From positions 1 to 14,895 of the forward strand of contig CAMLOC010000019.1 of NCBI GenBank assembly GCA_946481465.1: a DNA stretch of 14,895 bases, in the 5' to 3' direction. The translations under genes and the position numbers were made by a program. Positions 6,751 through 13,949 of this stretch are shown here, piece by piece (the stretch's first letter is position 1; every line of letters starts with the position of its first letter). Source of the DNA: an uncultured Shinella sp. (GTDB lineage: Bacteria > Pseudomonadota > Alphaproteobacteria > Rhizobiales > Rhizobiaceae). The notes under the pieces are model-generated. The model was not told the DNA's origin, made no database searches, and was given only the letters and a program-made list of their open reading frames with translations.

Positions 6751-7854
6751 ATGAAGCTGCGGTCGATCGAAACGTTTTCGACACGTTATGTCGGCTTCGT
6801 GCGTATCACCAGCGAGGCCGGAGAGACGGGCTGGGGTCAGCTGTCGACCTACAATTCGGACATTTCCGCCCAGGTGCTGCATCGCCAGGTCGCCCCATGG
6901 ACGCTCGGGGTCGATATCCTCGATCTCGATGATCATCTCGATCTGATCACCGAGCGGGAGCACAAGTTTCCCGGCTCATACCTGCGCCGTGCCATTGGCG
7001 GTCTGGATACGGCCATCTGGGATCTCAGGGGCAAGCAGGCCGGCAAGCCGGTCACTGCATTGCTCGGCGGAACGCCGGGACCGCTGCGCGCCTATGCGTC
7101 GTCGATGAAGCGCGACATAACCCCGAAGGACGAGGTCGAGCGCTTCAAGCGCCTGCGCCAGCAGTATGGCTTCGATGCCTTCAAGTTCCGCGTCGGCGCC
7201 GAAGTCGGCCGCAACCGGGATGAGTGGCCGGGGCGGACGGAGGAAATTATTCCCGCCGTCGCTCTGGCGCTCGGCGCGGAGGCGGCGCTGCTGGCAGACG
7301 CCAATTCCTGCTACTCGCCGGACAAGGCAATCGAAGTCGGGCGCATGATGGAGGACCACGGCATGGTCCACTACGAGGAACCATGTCCGTACTGGGAACT
7401 GGAGCAGACCAAGCAGGTGGCGGACGCGCTCGACATCGCGGTCACCGGCGGTGAGCAGGATTGCGACCTGACGACCTGGCGCCGCATGATCGACATGCGC
7501 GCGGTGGATATCGTGCAACCGGACGTGCTCTATCTCGGCGGCATCAGCCGGACCATGCGCGTGGCGCACATGGCGCAAGCGGCCGGGCTGAAGGTGACGC
7601 CGCATTGCGCCAACCTGTCGCTTGTCACACTGTTCACCATGCATATCCTGCGCGCGATTCCCAATGGCGGCGATTATCTCGAGTTCTCGATCGAGGGCGC
7701 CGACTACTATCCCTGGCAGTATGGTCTCTTCCGCAACGACCCCTATGCGATCGTCGATGGCAAGGTCACCGTCAGCGACGCCCCGGGATGGGGTGTCGAG
7801 ATCGACCCGGAATGGCTGGCGAAATCCTCCTACGAGATCAGCGAGCGTGACTGA
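6751..7854 (+). CDS. Enolase-superfamily enzyme, mandelate racemase subgroup (putative acid dehydratase or epimerase)
   Basis: A 367-residue enzyme with the N-terminal capping domain and C-terminal modified TIM barrel of the mandelate racemase/muconate lactonizing family. The family abstracts the proton alpha to a carboxylate using a Mg2+-stabilised enolate. Metal ligands appear as D183 (LLADANS), E209 (YEEPCPYWE) and E235 (GGEQD). A His-Asp base pair is visible as D258 (QPDVLYLGG) and H285 (TPHCANLSL), with E311 or E315 as likely carboxylate partner. The usual KxK is K145-F-R147, so the second lysine is replaced by arginine. This pattern fits an acid dehydratase using the histidine as base better than a two-base racemase. 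Substrate unknown. The ATG at 6751 was chosen because GGAACGGAG lies 9 bases upstream; a GTG directly before it is the alternative. First gene of the operon; its stop is 1 base before the next ATG. Confidence 0.88.
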   Translation: MKLRSIETFSTRYVGFVRITSEAGETGWGQLSTYNSDISAQVLHRQVAPWTLGVDILDLDDHLDLITEREHKFPGSYLRRAIGGLDTAIWDLRGKQAGKPVTALLGGTPGPLRAYASSMKRDITPKDEVERFKRLRQQYGFDAFKFRVGAEVGRNRDEWPGRTEEIIPAVALALGAEAALLADANSCYSPDKAIEVGRMMEDHGMVHYEEPCPYWELEQTKQVADALDIAVTGGEQDCDLTTWRRMIDMRAVDIVQPDVLYLGGISRTMRVAHMAQAAGLKVTPHCANLSLVTLFTMHILRAIPNGGDYLEFSIEGADYYPWQYGLFRNDPYAIVDGKVTVSDAPGWGVEIDPEWLAKSSYEISERD

Positions 7855-7855
7855 G

Positions 7856-9352
7856 ATGACAGCAGAAGCCGATCGTCTCGCTGCGGAATATCTTGCAAAG
7901 GGCACTCTGACCGGGCTGCCGAAAGGGCACTTCATCGACGGGAACTGGCGGATGCCCGTCAACGGTCGGTCGATGGAAACCTTTGACCCCGGCCTCGGCC
8001 GTCCCTATCACAGCTTTGGCGCGGGCGATGCCGACGATATCGCGGTGGCCGTCGAGGCAGCCGTCCGGGCCGGACCGGCCTGGGCCCGAACCCGGCCGTC
8101 GGCGCGTGGCAGCGTCCTGGCGCGCGCGGCCGTCCTGCTCCGGCAGGAGGCACCCCGCCTTGCCGTGATCGAGAGCCTCGACAGCGGAAAGCCTCTCCAG
8201 GAGGCCGAGGGCGATGTCGCGGGCGCGGCACGTACGTTCGAATACTATGCCGCCGCCGCCAACACGATCCAGGGGGAGAGCTTCCCGATCGGCGACGAGT
8301 ATTTCGGCTATTCCATTCTCGAACCGGCCGGACTGACCGCCCATATCATTCCGTGGAACTATCCGCTATCGACCGCGGCGCGTGGGTTGGCGCCGGCGCT
8401 GGCGGCGGGTTGCACCGCGATCGCCAAGCCGGCCGAGCAGACGCCGATGACGGCCCTGCTCTTGGCGGAGATCCTGTATCGCGCCGGACTGCCCGCCGGG
8501 GTCTGCAACGTCGTGACCGGGACCGGATCCGAAGCGGGCGCGCCGCTCGTGCGGCGTCCGGAGGTCCGCCATATATCCTTCACCGGCTCGGTGCCAACCG
8601 GCATCAATGTCATGCGCGAGGCGGCGGCCAACGTTACCCGCGTGCTCCTGGAGCTCGGAGGCAAATCCCCCGTGGTGGTTCTCGCCGACGCCGACATGGA
8701 CGCGGTTGTGGAGGGCGTGCTCGGCGCCATCTACGAGAATGCCGGACAGATCTGCTCCGCCGGCTCGCGGCTGGTGGTCGACCGAAAGGTTCATGGCGAG
8801 CTTGTTGAGCGGCTGGCGAAACGGGCAAGCGCACTGACGATCGGGCACGGGTTGAGGCGATCCCTGTTCGGGCCGCTCAACTCCTCGGAACACCTGACGC
8901 GCGTCAGCGGCCATGTCGAGGCTGCCCGCCGACGCGGCCTGTCGATCGTCACCGGCGGCAAGCTGACAACGGACCCCGAGACCGGACAAGGATGGTTCTT
9001 TGAGCCGACGATCATCGACGCGGCCCCGGCCGACGACCCTGTCGTCCAGCAGGAGATTTTCGGTCCCGTGCTCGTCGTACAGCCGTTCGACGACGAGGAG
9101 CAGGCGGTGGCGCTCGCCAACGGAACGGAATATGGCCTTGTCGCCGGCGTCTATACGCGCGATTTTTCCGCCGCCCATCGCCTGGCCCGTGACATCGATG
9201 CCGGTCAGGTTTTCATCAACGAGTATTTCGCCGGCGGTATAGAAGTGCCGTTCGGAGGCAACAGGATGTCCGGCTTCGGCCGGGAAAAAGGCCTCGCCGC
9301 CCTTGAGGCCTATTCGCGAGTGAAAAGCGTAACGGCACGGATCGGAAGGTAG
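7856..9352 (+). CDS. NAD(P)-dependent aldehyde dehydrogenase
   Basis: A 498-residue member of the aldehyde dehydrogenase superfamily, oxidising an aldehyde to a carboxylate in the cytoplasm. Visible features: FIDGNW near the N-terminus, IIPWNYPL with catalytic N168, K191 in AIAKPAEQTP (cofactor binding), SFTGSVPTG (241-249), general base E266 in LELGGKSP, nucleophile C300 in AGQICSAGSR, E400 in QQEIFGPVL, and the C-terminal FGGNRMSGFGREKG. The overall style is that of betaine-aldehyde, gamma-aminobutyraldehyde and PuuC-type enzymes, which act on aldehydes arising from amines. The ATG at 7856 follows the preceding stop by 1 base. A GTG at 7847 inside the end of the enolase gene is a possible alternative start, adding 3 residues. 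Its position directly before an FAD amine oxidase suggests it takes the aldehyde released by that enzyme. Confidence 0.93.
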   Translation: MTAEADRLAAEYLAKGTLTGLPKGHFIDGNWRMPVNGRSMETFDPGLGRPYHSFGAGDADDIAVAVEAAVRAGPAWARTRPSARGSVLARAAVLLRQEAPRLAVIESLDSGKPLQEAEGDVAGAARTFEYYAAAANTIQGESFPIGDEYFGYSILEPAGLTAHIIPWNYPLSTAARGLAPALAAGCTAIAKPAEQTPMTALLLAEILYRAGLPAGVCNVVTGTGSEAGAPLVRRPEVRHISFTGSVPTGINVMREAAANVTRVLLELGGKSPVVVLADADMDAVVEGVLGAIYENAGQICSAGSRLVVDRKVHGELVERLAKRASALTIGHGLRRSLFGPLNSSEHLTRVSGHVEAARRRGLSIVTGGKLTTDPETGQGWFFEPTIIDAAPADDPVVQQEIFGPVLVVQPFDDEEQAVALANGTEYGLVAGVYTRDFSAAHRLARDIDAGQVFINEYFAGGIEVPFGGNRMSGFGREKGLAALEAYSRVKSVTARIGR

Positions 9353-9355
9353 CAC

Positions 9356-10651
9356 ATGGATCCTGTCTTCAACGCCGATGCGAAGATGACCGCCTATTGG
9401 TGGGAGCGCTCGCCGCCGCAAGCCGCCGTCCTCGAAGCATTGCCCGCGAAGGTCGATGTGCTGGTCGTCGGATCGGGCTACACTGGCCTGCACGCGGCCA
9501 TAGAACTCGCACGCGGTGGACGCCAGGTGCTCGTCTGCGATGCCGAGCACATCGGCTTCGGATGCTCCACCCGCAATGGCGGCCAGATCAGCACGGCGGT
9601 GAAGCCTGGCTTCGCAACCCTCGCGAAAACGCACGGTGAGGCGGTCGCTCGCCGGATTTTTCAGGACGGCCGCAACTCGCTGTCATGGACCGAAGACTTC
9701 ATCCGCGAGGAAGGCCTGGAATGTGACTTCAGGGTCGTCGGACGCTTTCATGTCGCCCATAACCGCAAATCGTTCGAGGCTCTGGCCGCCTCGATCGGGA
9801 ACCAGCCCAAGGGCCTCGAGGTACCGGCGCATGTCGTTCCGCGGGCGGAGCAACGCGCCGAACTGGGCAGCGATATCTACCACGGCGGCATCGTACTGGA
9901 AAAACACGCCTCGCTCGATCCGGGCCGCTACCACGCAGGTCTTGTCGACCTGGCGCGTCGGGCCGGCGTGATGTTCGCACCGCTTTGCAAGGTCACTGCC
10001 ACCGCCCGGTCGGGAGACGGGTTTTCCGTAGAGACTGCGCGCGGCCGTGTCGAGGCGCGCAATGTGGTTCTCGCCACGAACGGGTATTCCGGCTCGCTGT
10101 CGCGCTGGCATCGCCGCCGCGTCATTCCGATCGGCAGCTACATCATCGCCACCGAGGAACTGCCCGAAACCCTTGTCGACGAACTGATCCCCAGGAACCG
10201 GATCATATCCGATACGCGGCATGTTCTGTACTACTTTCGGGCCGCGCCGGACCGGCGGCGTATCCTGTTCGGAGGCCGTGTCAGCATCGGCGAAACCGAT
10301 CCGAGACAAAGCGGCCCTCTGCTCTACCGTGAGATGCTGCGTCTGTTCCCGCAGCTTGCCGGCTACAAGGTCAGCCATTCGTGGATGGGGTATGTCGGCT
10401 ATACATTCGATACGCTCGCCCATGTTGGGGAACAGGACGGGATCCACTACGCGATGGGCTATTGCGGCTCGGGGGTTGGAATGGCGGGCTATCTCGGCAT
10501 GCGGGTCGGCCAGACCATTCTCGGAAAGGCCGAGGGGCGGACCGGTTACGGCGAGACGTCCTTTCCGTCCCGCTCGTACTATTTCGGCAAGCCATGGTTC
10601 CTTGCTCCCGCAGTCCGCATATACCGCCTGCGCGACCGCCTTGGCGTTTGA
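9356..10651 (+). CDS. FAD-dependent amine oxidoreductase, DAO family (PuuB/OrdL-like)
   Basis: A 431-residue DAO-superfamily flavoprotein. The N-terminal FAD fold is VDVLVVGSGYTGLHAAIELARGG (GxGxxG at 39-44), with an acidic residue at D62, followed by the family string GFGCSTRNGGQIS (67-79). LATNGYSG lies in the middle and GYCGSGVGMAGYLG near the C-terminus. Closest in style are gamma-glutamylputrescine oxidase PuuB and its many uncharacterised relatives, often annotated OrdL, which oxidise secondary or primary amine groups of amino compounds to imines or aldehydes with H2O2 or electron transfer. GGAAGG (9344-9349) is a good ribosome binding site and the ATG is 3 bases after the ALDH stop. 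The pairing of PuuB-like and PuuC-like genes is familiar from putrescine breakdown, but no PuuA or PuuD gene is present here, so the substrate need not be glutamylputrescine. Confidence 0.9.
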   Translation: MDPVFNADAKMTAYWWERSPPQAAVLEALPAKVDVLVVGSGYTGLHAAIELARGGRQVLVCDAEHIGFGCSTRNGGQISTAVKPGFATLAKTHGEAVARRIFQDGRNSLSWTEDFIREEGLECDFRVVGRFHVAHNRKSFEALAASIGNQPKGLEVPAHVVPRAEQRAELGSDIYHGGIVLEKHASLDPGRYHAGLVDLARRAGVMFAPLCKVTATARSGDGFSVETARGRVEARNVVLATNGYSGSLSRWHRRRVIPIGSYIIATEELPETLVDELIPRNRIISDTRHVLYYFRAAPDRRRILFGGRVSIGETDPRQSGPLLYREMLRLFPQLAGYKVSHSWMGYVGYTFDTLAHVGEQDGIHYAMGYCGSGVGMAGYLGMRVGQTILGKAEGRTGYGETSFPSRSYYFGKPWFLAPAVRIYRLRDRLGV

Positions 10652-10668
10652 AAGTCGGTGTGTACCGG

Positions 10669-10720
10669 CAAACTGGCCTCCAACAATGGAAAGAATGGAT
10701 ATTCCATGATGGCCAGTTTG
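10669..10720 (+). repeat. 10-bp perfect inverted repeat with nested hairpin upstream of the binding-protein gene
   Basis: CAAACTGGCC (10669-10678) pairs perfectly with GGCCAGTTTG (10711-10720). Inside lies a second stem, ATGGA (10695-10699) with TCCAT (10703-10707); another ATGGA at 10686-10690 offers an alternative pairing. It starts 17 bases after the amine oxidase stop in a 205-base spacer. No T-run follows. The rest of the spacer shows a direct repeat ACAACGA (10812-10818, 10827-10833) flanked by TGACAA/TTGTCA, and a strong Shine-Dalgarno AGGAG (10846-10850). It could act as an mRNA-processing or partial termination structure, or as an operator. Confidence 0.5.
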
Positions 10721-10856
10721 AGTTTCCAGTGGGCAAATGGCGGTAATGACGAAACCTCATCCAAGCGGCTCATGTCAATGCACGCTGGTCACCGCCAGCC
10801 TGCCAGAAATGACAACGACAAAATAAACAACGATTGTCAGCACAGAGGAGAGAACA

Positions 10857-11933
10857 ATGCTAAAACTGGGAAACAGACTGCTGGGCGCCACCGCGCTCCT
10901 GCTCGTGGCCGCCGCGCCGGCCGCCCATGCCGAAACCTTGCGACTTCTGACCTGGGGCAGCTACGCGCCTGATGAGCTCGTGAAGAAATTCGAGGCCGAA
11001 AACCCCGGCATCAAGGTAGAAGTCACCTTCTCGAACAACGAGGAAATGATCGCGAAGCTGCGTGCTACCGGCGGTACAGGCTATGACCTCGCACAGCCGA
11101 GCCACGACCGCATCTACGCGGCCCAGCTTGAATATAACATCTACAAGCCGCTTGACCTTTCGAAGATCAATGTCGACCAGATGGCGCCCAATCTCGTCGA
11201 AGGCGTGAAGCACAACACCACGATCGAGGGTCAGGTATACGCCGTCCCGCACCAGTGGGGCACGTCAGGCATCATGGCCAACAAGAAGGAAGCTCCGGAC
11301 GCCAGGAGCTGGGCCGATCTCTGCGACCCGAAATACAAGGGACGCACCTCGATGCGCCTGCGCCGCACGATCCTGCTCGGCACCGCCTTCTCCATGGGCA
11401 TGAACCCCTTCGAGCTCTATGCCGATACGGCGGCCTACAAGGACATGCTGGACAAGGTCACCGAAAAGCTGATCGCCTGCAAGGACAACCTCAAGACTTA
11501 CTGGACCGGTGGCGACGATCTGTCGGCGCTGATGCTGTCCGGTGAAGTTATATTGTCCGAAACGTGGGATTCGACGGCCTACAAGCTCTACAGCCAGAAT
11601 TCCGACATCGTGTTCGTGCCGCCGGAAACCGGTGCGCTCGCCTGGATCGACACCTTCGCCATGCCGCGCGGCGGCGAGGCCGACGATGCCGCCTACAAGT
11701 GGATCAACTTCGTCATCAAGCCTGAAAACGTGAAGGTCATGTCCGCATCGACCGGTTCGCTCGCGGCCGTGCCGAATGCCGCGGAGCTTTTGCCGGACGA
11801 CAAGAAGGCGGCCGTGCAGGCGGCGTTCACGCAGGCGGACATGGACAACCTGAAGTTCTTTGCCAATATCCCCCCGGGCATCGAAGACATGGAAGGCATC
11901 GCTCTCGAGCGGATCAAGGCAGCGACGAACTGA
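10857..11933 (+). CDS. Periplasmic binding protein of a polyamine-type ABC importer (PotD family)
   Basis: A 358-residue secreted solute-binding protein. Residues 1-25 form a signal peptide (basic start, hydrophobic core LLGATALLLVAAAP, cleavage after AHA). The mature part follows the PotD/PotF pattern: LRLLTWGSYAPDELVKKFE at the start, GYDLAQPSHDR, HQWGTSGI, SWADLCDPKYKG, LSGEVILSETWDSTAY and GALAWIDTFAMP. By comparison with E. coli PotD as I remember it, aromatic and acidic ligand residues W33, Y36, W237, W263 and D265 are kept. The stretch where PotD has its two other acidic ligands is here SMRLRRTILL (165-174), with arginines and no acid. That suggests a cationic group on one side and a carboxylate on the other, rather than a polyamine. 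AGGAG sits 6 bases before the ATG. Hairpins on both sides suggest separately tuned expression. Confidence 0.93.
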   Translation: MLKLGNRLLGATALLLVAAAPAAHAETLRLLTWGSYAPDELVKKFEAENPGIKVEVTFSNNEEMIAKLRATGGTGYDLAQPSHDRIYAAQLEYNIYKPLDLSKINVDQMAPNLVEGVKHNTTIEGQVYAVPHQWGTSGIMANKKEAPDARSWADLCDPKYKGRTSMRLRRTILLGTAFSMGMNPFELYADTAAYKDMLDKVTEKLIACKDNLKTYWTGGDDLSALMLSGEVILSETWDSTAYKLYSQNSDIVFVPPETGALAWIDTFAMPRGGEADDAAYKWINFVIKPENVKVMSASTGSLAAVPNAAELLPDDKKAAVQAAFTQADMDNLKFFANIPPGIEDMEGIALERIKAATN

Positions 11934-11957
11934 TCGCGTCAATGCCCTAGATACAGC

Positions 11958-11983
11958 GACCGGGACGCCTCGTCGTCCCGGTC
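11958..11983 (+). repeat. 10-bp GC-rich hairpin between binding-protein and ATPase genes
   Basis: GACCGGGACG (11958-11967) and CGTCCCGGTC (11974-11983) form a perfect 10-bp stem with loop CCTCGT, 24 bases after the binding-protein stop and 25 bases before the ATPase start. No T-run follows. Hairpins at this place in ABC importer operons commonly protect the upstream mRNA from 3' decay, giving more binding protein than membrane components. It could also be a leaky terminator. Confidence 0.75.
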
Positions 11984-12008
11984 TCGTCCCGCAAATGGAT
12001 TGAGCGCG

Positions 12009-13079
12009 ATGTATGATCTGAGCTGTGCCAACGTGACCAAGAAGTTCGGCATGTTTACCGCCGTGTCGGATGTCTCCCTCGACATTCCCTCCGGCTCCTT
12101 CTTCTCCATTCTTGGCCCGTCCGGCTGCGGCAAGACCACGCTGATGCGAATGATCGCCGGCTTCGAGAGCCCGACATCCGGCGATATCAGGATCAAGGGC
12201 CAGAGCGTGGTGAACGTCGCCCCGAACAAGCGGGCGGTCAAGATGGTGTTTCAGCACCTGGCACTGTTCCCGATGATGAATGTCGGCGAGAACATCGCCT
12301 ATGGCCTGCGCTGCCGTGGCGACGCAAAGGCCGATATTCCAGGCAAGGTTGCCCGCGTACTCGACCGCGTCGGTCTTCCGGGCGTGGAAAACAAGCAGAT
12401 CAGCCAGCTGTCGGGCGGTCAGAAACAACGCATCGCCATCGCGCGTTGCATGGTGCTGGAACCGGACGTACTGCTGCTGGACGAACCGCTCGGTGCGCTG
12501 GATCTGAAGCTGCGCGAGCACATGAAGATCGAGCTGAAACAGCTCCAGCACCAGTTCGAGACAACGTTTCTCTATATCACCCATGACCAGTCGGAGGCGC
12601 TGGTGATGTCGGACGCCGTCGCGGTGATGAATGCCGGCCGGTTCGAGCAGATCGGTAGCCCGCGGGCACTTTATGACGCCCCGACCTCGGGTTTCGTCGC
12701 CGGCTTCGTCGGCGATTCCAACTGCCTGTCCGGCAAGCTTCTGGAAATGCGTGGAAATGAAGCCGTCGTGGCGCTCGATGGCGGCGGCACTGTGCTCGGT
12801 CATGTCTGCGATACCAGTCGTGCCGGCGACGCGGTCGAAGTTTTCCTGCGGCCCGAGGCGCTGGCCATCGGAGACGGGGCCGAGGAAACAAGGCTCGACG
12901 GCACCGTCGACAGCCTGCTGTTCAACGGCGCCAGCTCCCGCATCCTGGTGCGGACGGAAAAGGGCCAGCTCCTCGAAATCGCCGATCCTCTGGCGGCCTC
13001 AAGCATCAGCCAGGGCGATGCCGTGGCGCTTTCCTGGCGCCCGGAACGCGCGCGCATCTTCGCCCGGAGGCACGCATGA
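12009..13079 (+). CDS. ATP-binding protein of a polyamine-type ABC importer (PotA family)
   Basis: A 356-residue cytoplasmic ATPase that drives the importer. Motifs: Walker A GPSGCGKT (36-43), Q-loop Q82 in MVFQHLALFPMMNVGENIAYGL, signature LSGGQ (134-138) within GGQKQRIAIARC, Walker B VLLLDEPLGALD (154-165) and switch histidine H192 in THDQSEAL. After about residue 235 comes a C-terminal TOBE-type regulatory domain (GDSNCLSGKL, FLRPEALAI, and the end LSWRPERARIFA), normal for PotA/MalK-like subunits. The ATG at 12009 was preferred. An in-frame TTG at 12000 is possible, but neither has a strong Shine-Dalgarno, which suits lower translation than the binding protein. Its stop overlaps the next start as ATGA. 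Confidence 0.93.
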   Translation: MYDLSCANVTKKFGMFTAVSDVSLDIPSGSFFSILGPSGCGKTTLMRMIAGFESPTSGDIRIKGQSVVNVAPNKRAVKMVFQHLALFPMMNVGENIAYGLRCRGDAKADIPGKVARVLDRVGLPGVENKQISQLSGGQKQRIAIARCMVLEPDVLLLDEPLGALDLKLREHMKIELKQLQHQFETTFLYITHDQSEALVMSDAVAVMNAGRFEQIGSPRALYDAPTSGFVAGFVGDSNCLSGKLLEMRGNEAVVALDGGGTVLGHVCDTSRAGDAVEVFLRPEALAIGDGAEETRLDGTVDSLLFNGASSRILVRTEKGQLLEIADPLAASSISQGDAVALSWRPERARIFARRHA

Positions 13080-13945
13080 CGGGGCGCGATGCAGGGCGTT
13101 TGTCGCTGATTCTGCTGATGACACCTTTCGTGCTGTGGATCGGCCTGCTGATCCTGCTGCCGCAGATCGGCATCGGTTATGTCTCGCTGCGCGAAAAGGT
13201 GGGTTTCAATCAATATGAATACGGCTTCGCGAACTACGCGGCCTTTTTCAGCGAGCCGATCTACCGCAATACCCTGCTGCGCACAGCCTGGATCTCGATC
13301 CTGGTGACCATCCTGGCCTTGGTCATCGGATTTCCGGTGGCCTATTACATTGCCAAGGTTGCCCGAGAACGCAGCCGCGCCGCGTTGTTCCTGATGTGTC
13401 TCATTCCGCTCTGGGTCAGCGATCTGGTGCGCGCCTACGGATGGATCGTTCTGTTGCGCGAGACCGGGGTGATATCGACCACCCTTGTCAGCCTCGGGGT
13501 CATCGCCCAGCCGGTGGAAATGCTCTACAACGACATCACCGTCGTGATGGGGCTCGTCTACACGGTCATCCTGTTCATGATCGTGCCGCTGGTTTCCACC
13601 CTGCAGGGCATGGACGACGCAATGCTGGAGGCCGGCTACAATCTCGGCGGCTCGCGGTTCACCGTGTTCCGCCGCATCGTCGTGCCTTATGCGATGCCGG
13701 GGATCGTCTCGGGCTGCATCATCACCTTCATGCTGGCGGCCGGCAGCTATCTGACGCCAATCCTGCTGGGCGGCAAGAATTCCAGCTGGTTCACCGAGCA
13801 GATCTACAACCAGTTCATCACGCGCTACAACTGGGAGGCGGGAGCAACCTTCGGCGTGCTGCTGCTGGGCTTCACCTCCCTCGTCGTTTGGGCGGGCCTG
13901 CGGCTTACCGGCCAGAGCCTTGCCACCACCGTCGCCAAGGAGTGA
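13076..13945 (+). CDS. Polyamine-type ABC importer permease, PotB family
   Basis: A 289-residue inner-membrane protein with about six hydrophobic segments (near 9-35, 70-94, 102-124, 155-175, 208-228 and 257-277). The EAA loop that contacts the ATPase is visible as MLEAGYNLGGSRFTVFRRIVVPYAMPGI (183-210). WVSDLVRAYGWIVLLRETGVI (113-133) is typical of PotB-type permeases. It forms the membrane channel together with the next gene's product. ATGA overlap with the ATPase gene indicates translational coupling, so no independent ribosome binding site is needed. Confidence 0.92.
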   Translation: MTGRDAGRLSLILLMTPFVLWIGLLILLPQIGIGYVSLREKVGFNQYEYGFANYAAFFSEPIYRNTLLRTAWISILVTILALVIGFPVAYYIAKVARERSRAALFLMCLIPLWVSDLVRAYGWIVLLRETGVISTTLVSLGVIAQPVEMLYNDITVVMGLVYTVILFMIVPLVSTLQGMDDAMLEAGYNLGGSRFTVFRRIVVPYAMPGIVSGCIITFMLAAGSYLTPILLGGKNSSWFTEQIYNQFITRYNWEAGATFGVLLLGFTSLVVWAGLRLTGQSLATTVAKE

Positions 13946-13949
13946 ACCG

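Noticed and set aside
7856..10651. Reading the ALDH and amine oxidase as the Puu putrescine pathway
   Set aside because: No gamma-glutamylputrescine synthetase or hydrolase gene is in the window and the operon contains an enolase-superfamily enzyme, so puu gene names are not justified.
11265..12803. 512-codon minus-strand open frame antisense to the binding-protein and ATPase genes
   Set aside because: It covers two certain genes and the hairpin between them; composition is that of a shadow frame and no motif is visible.
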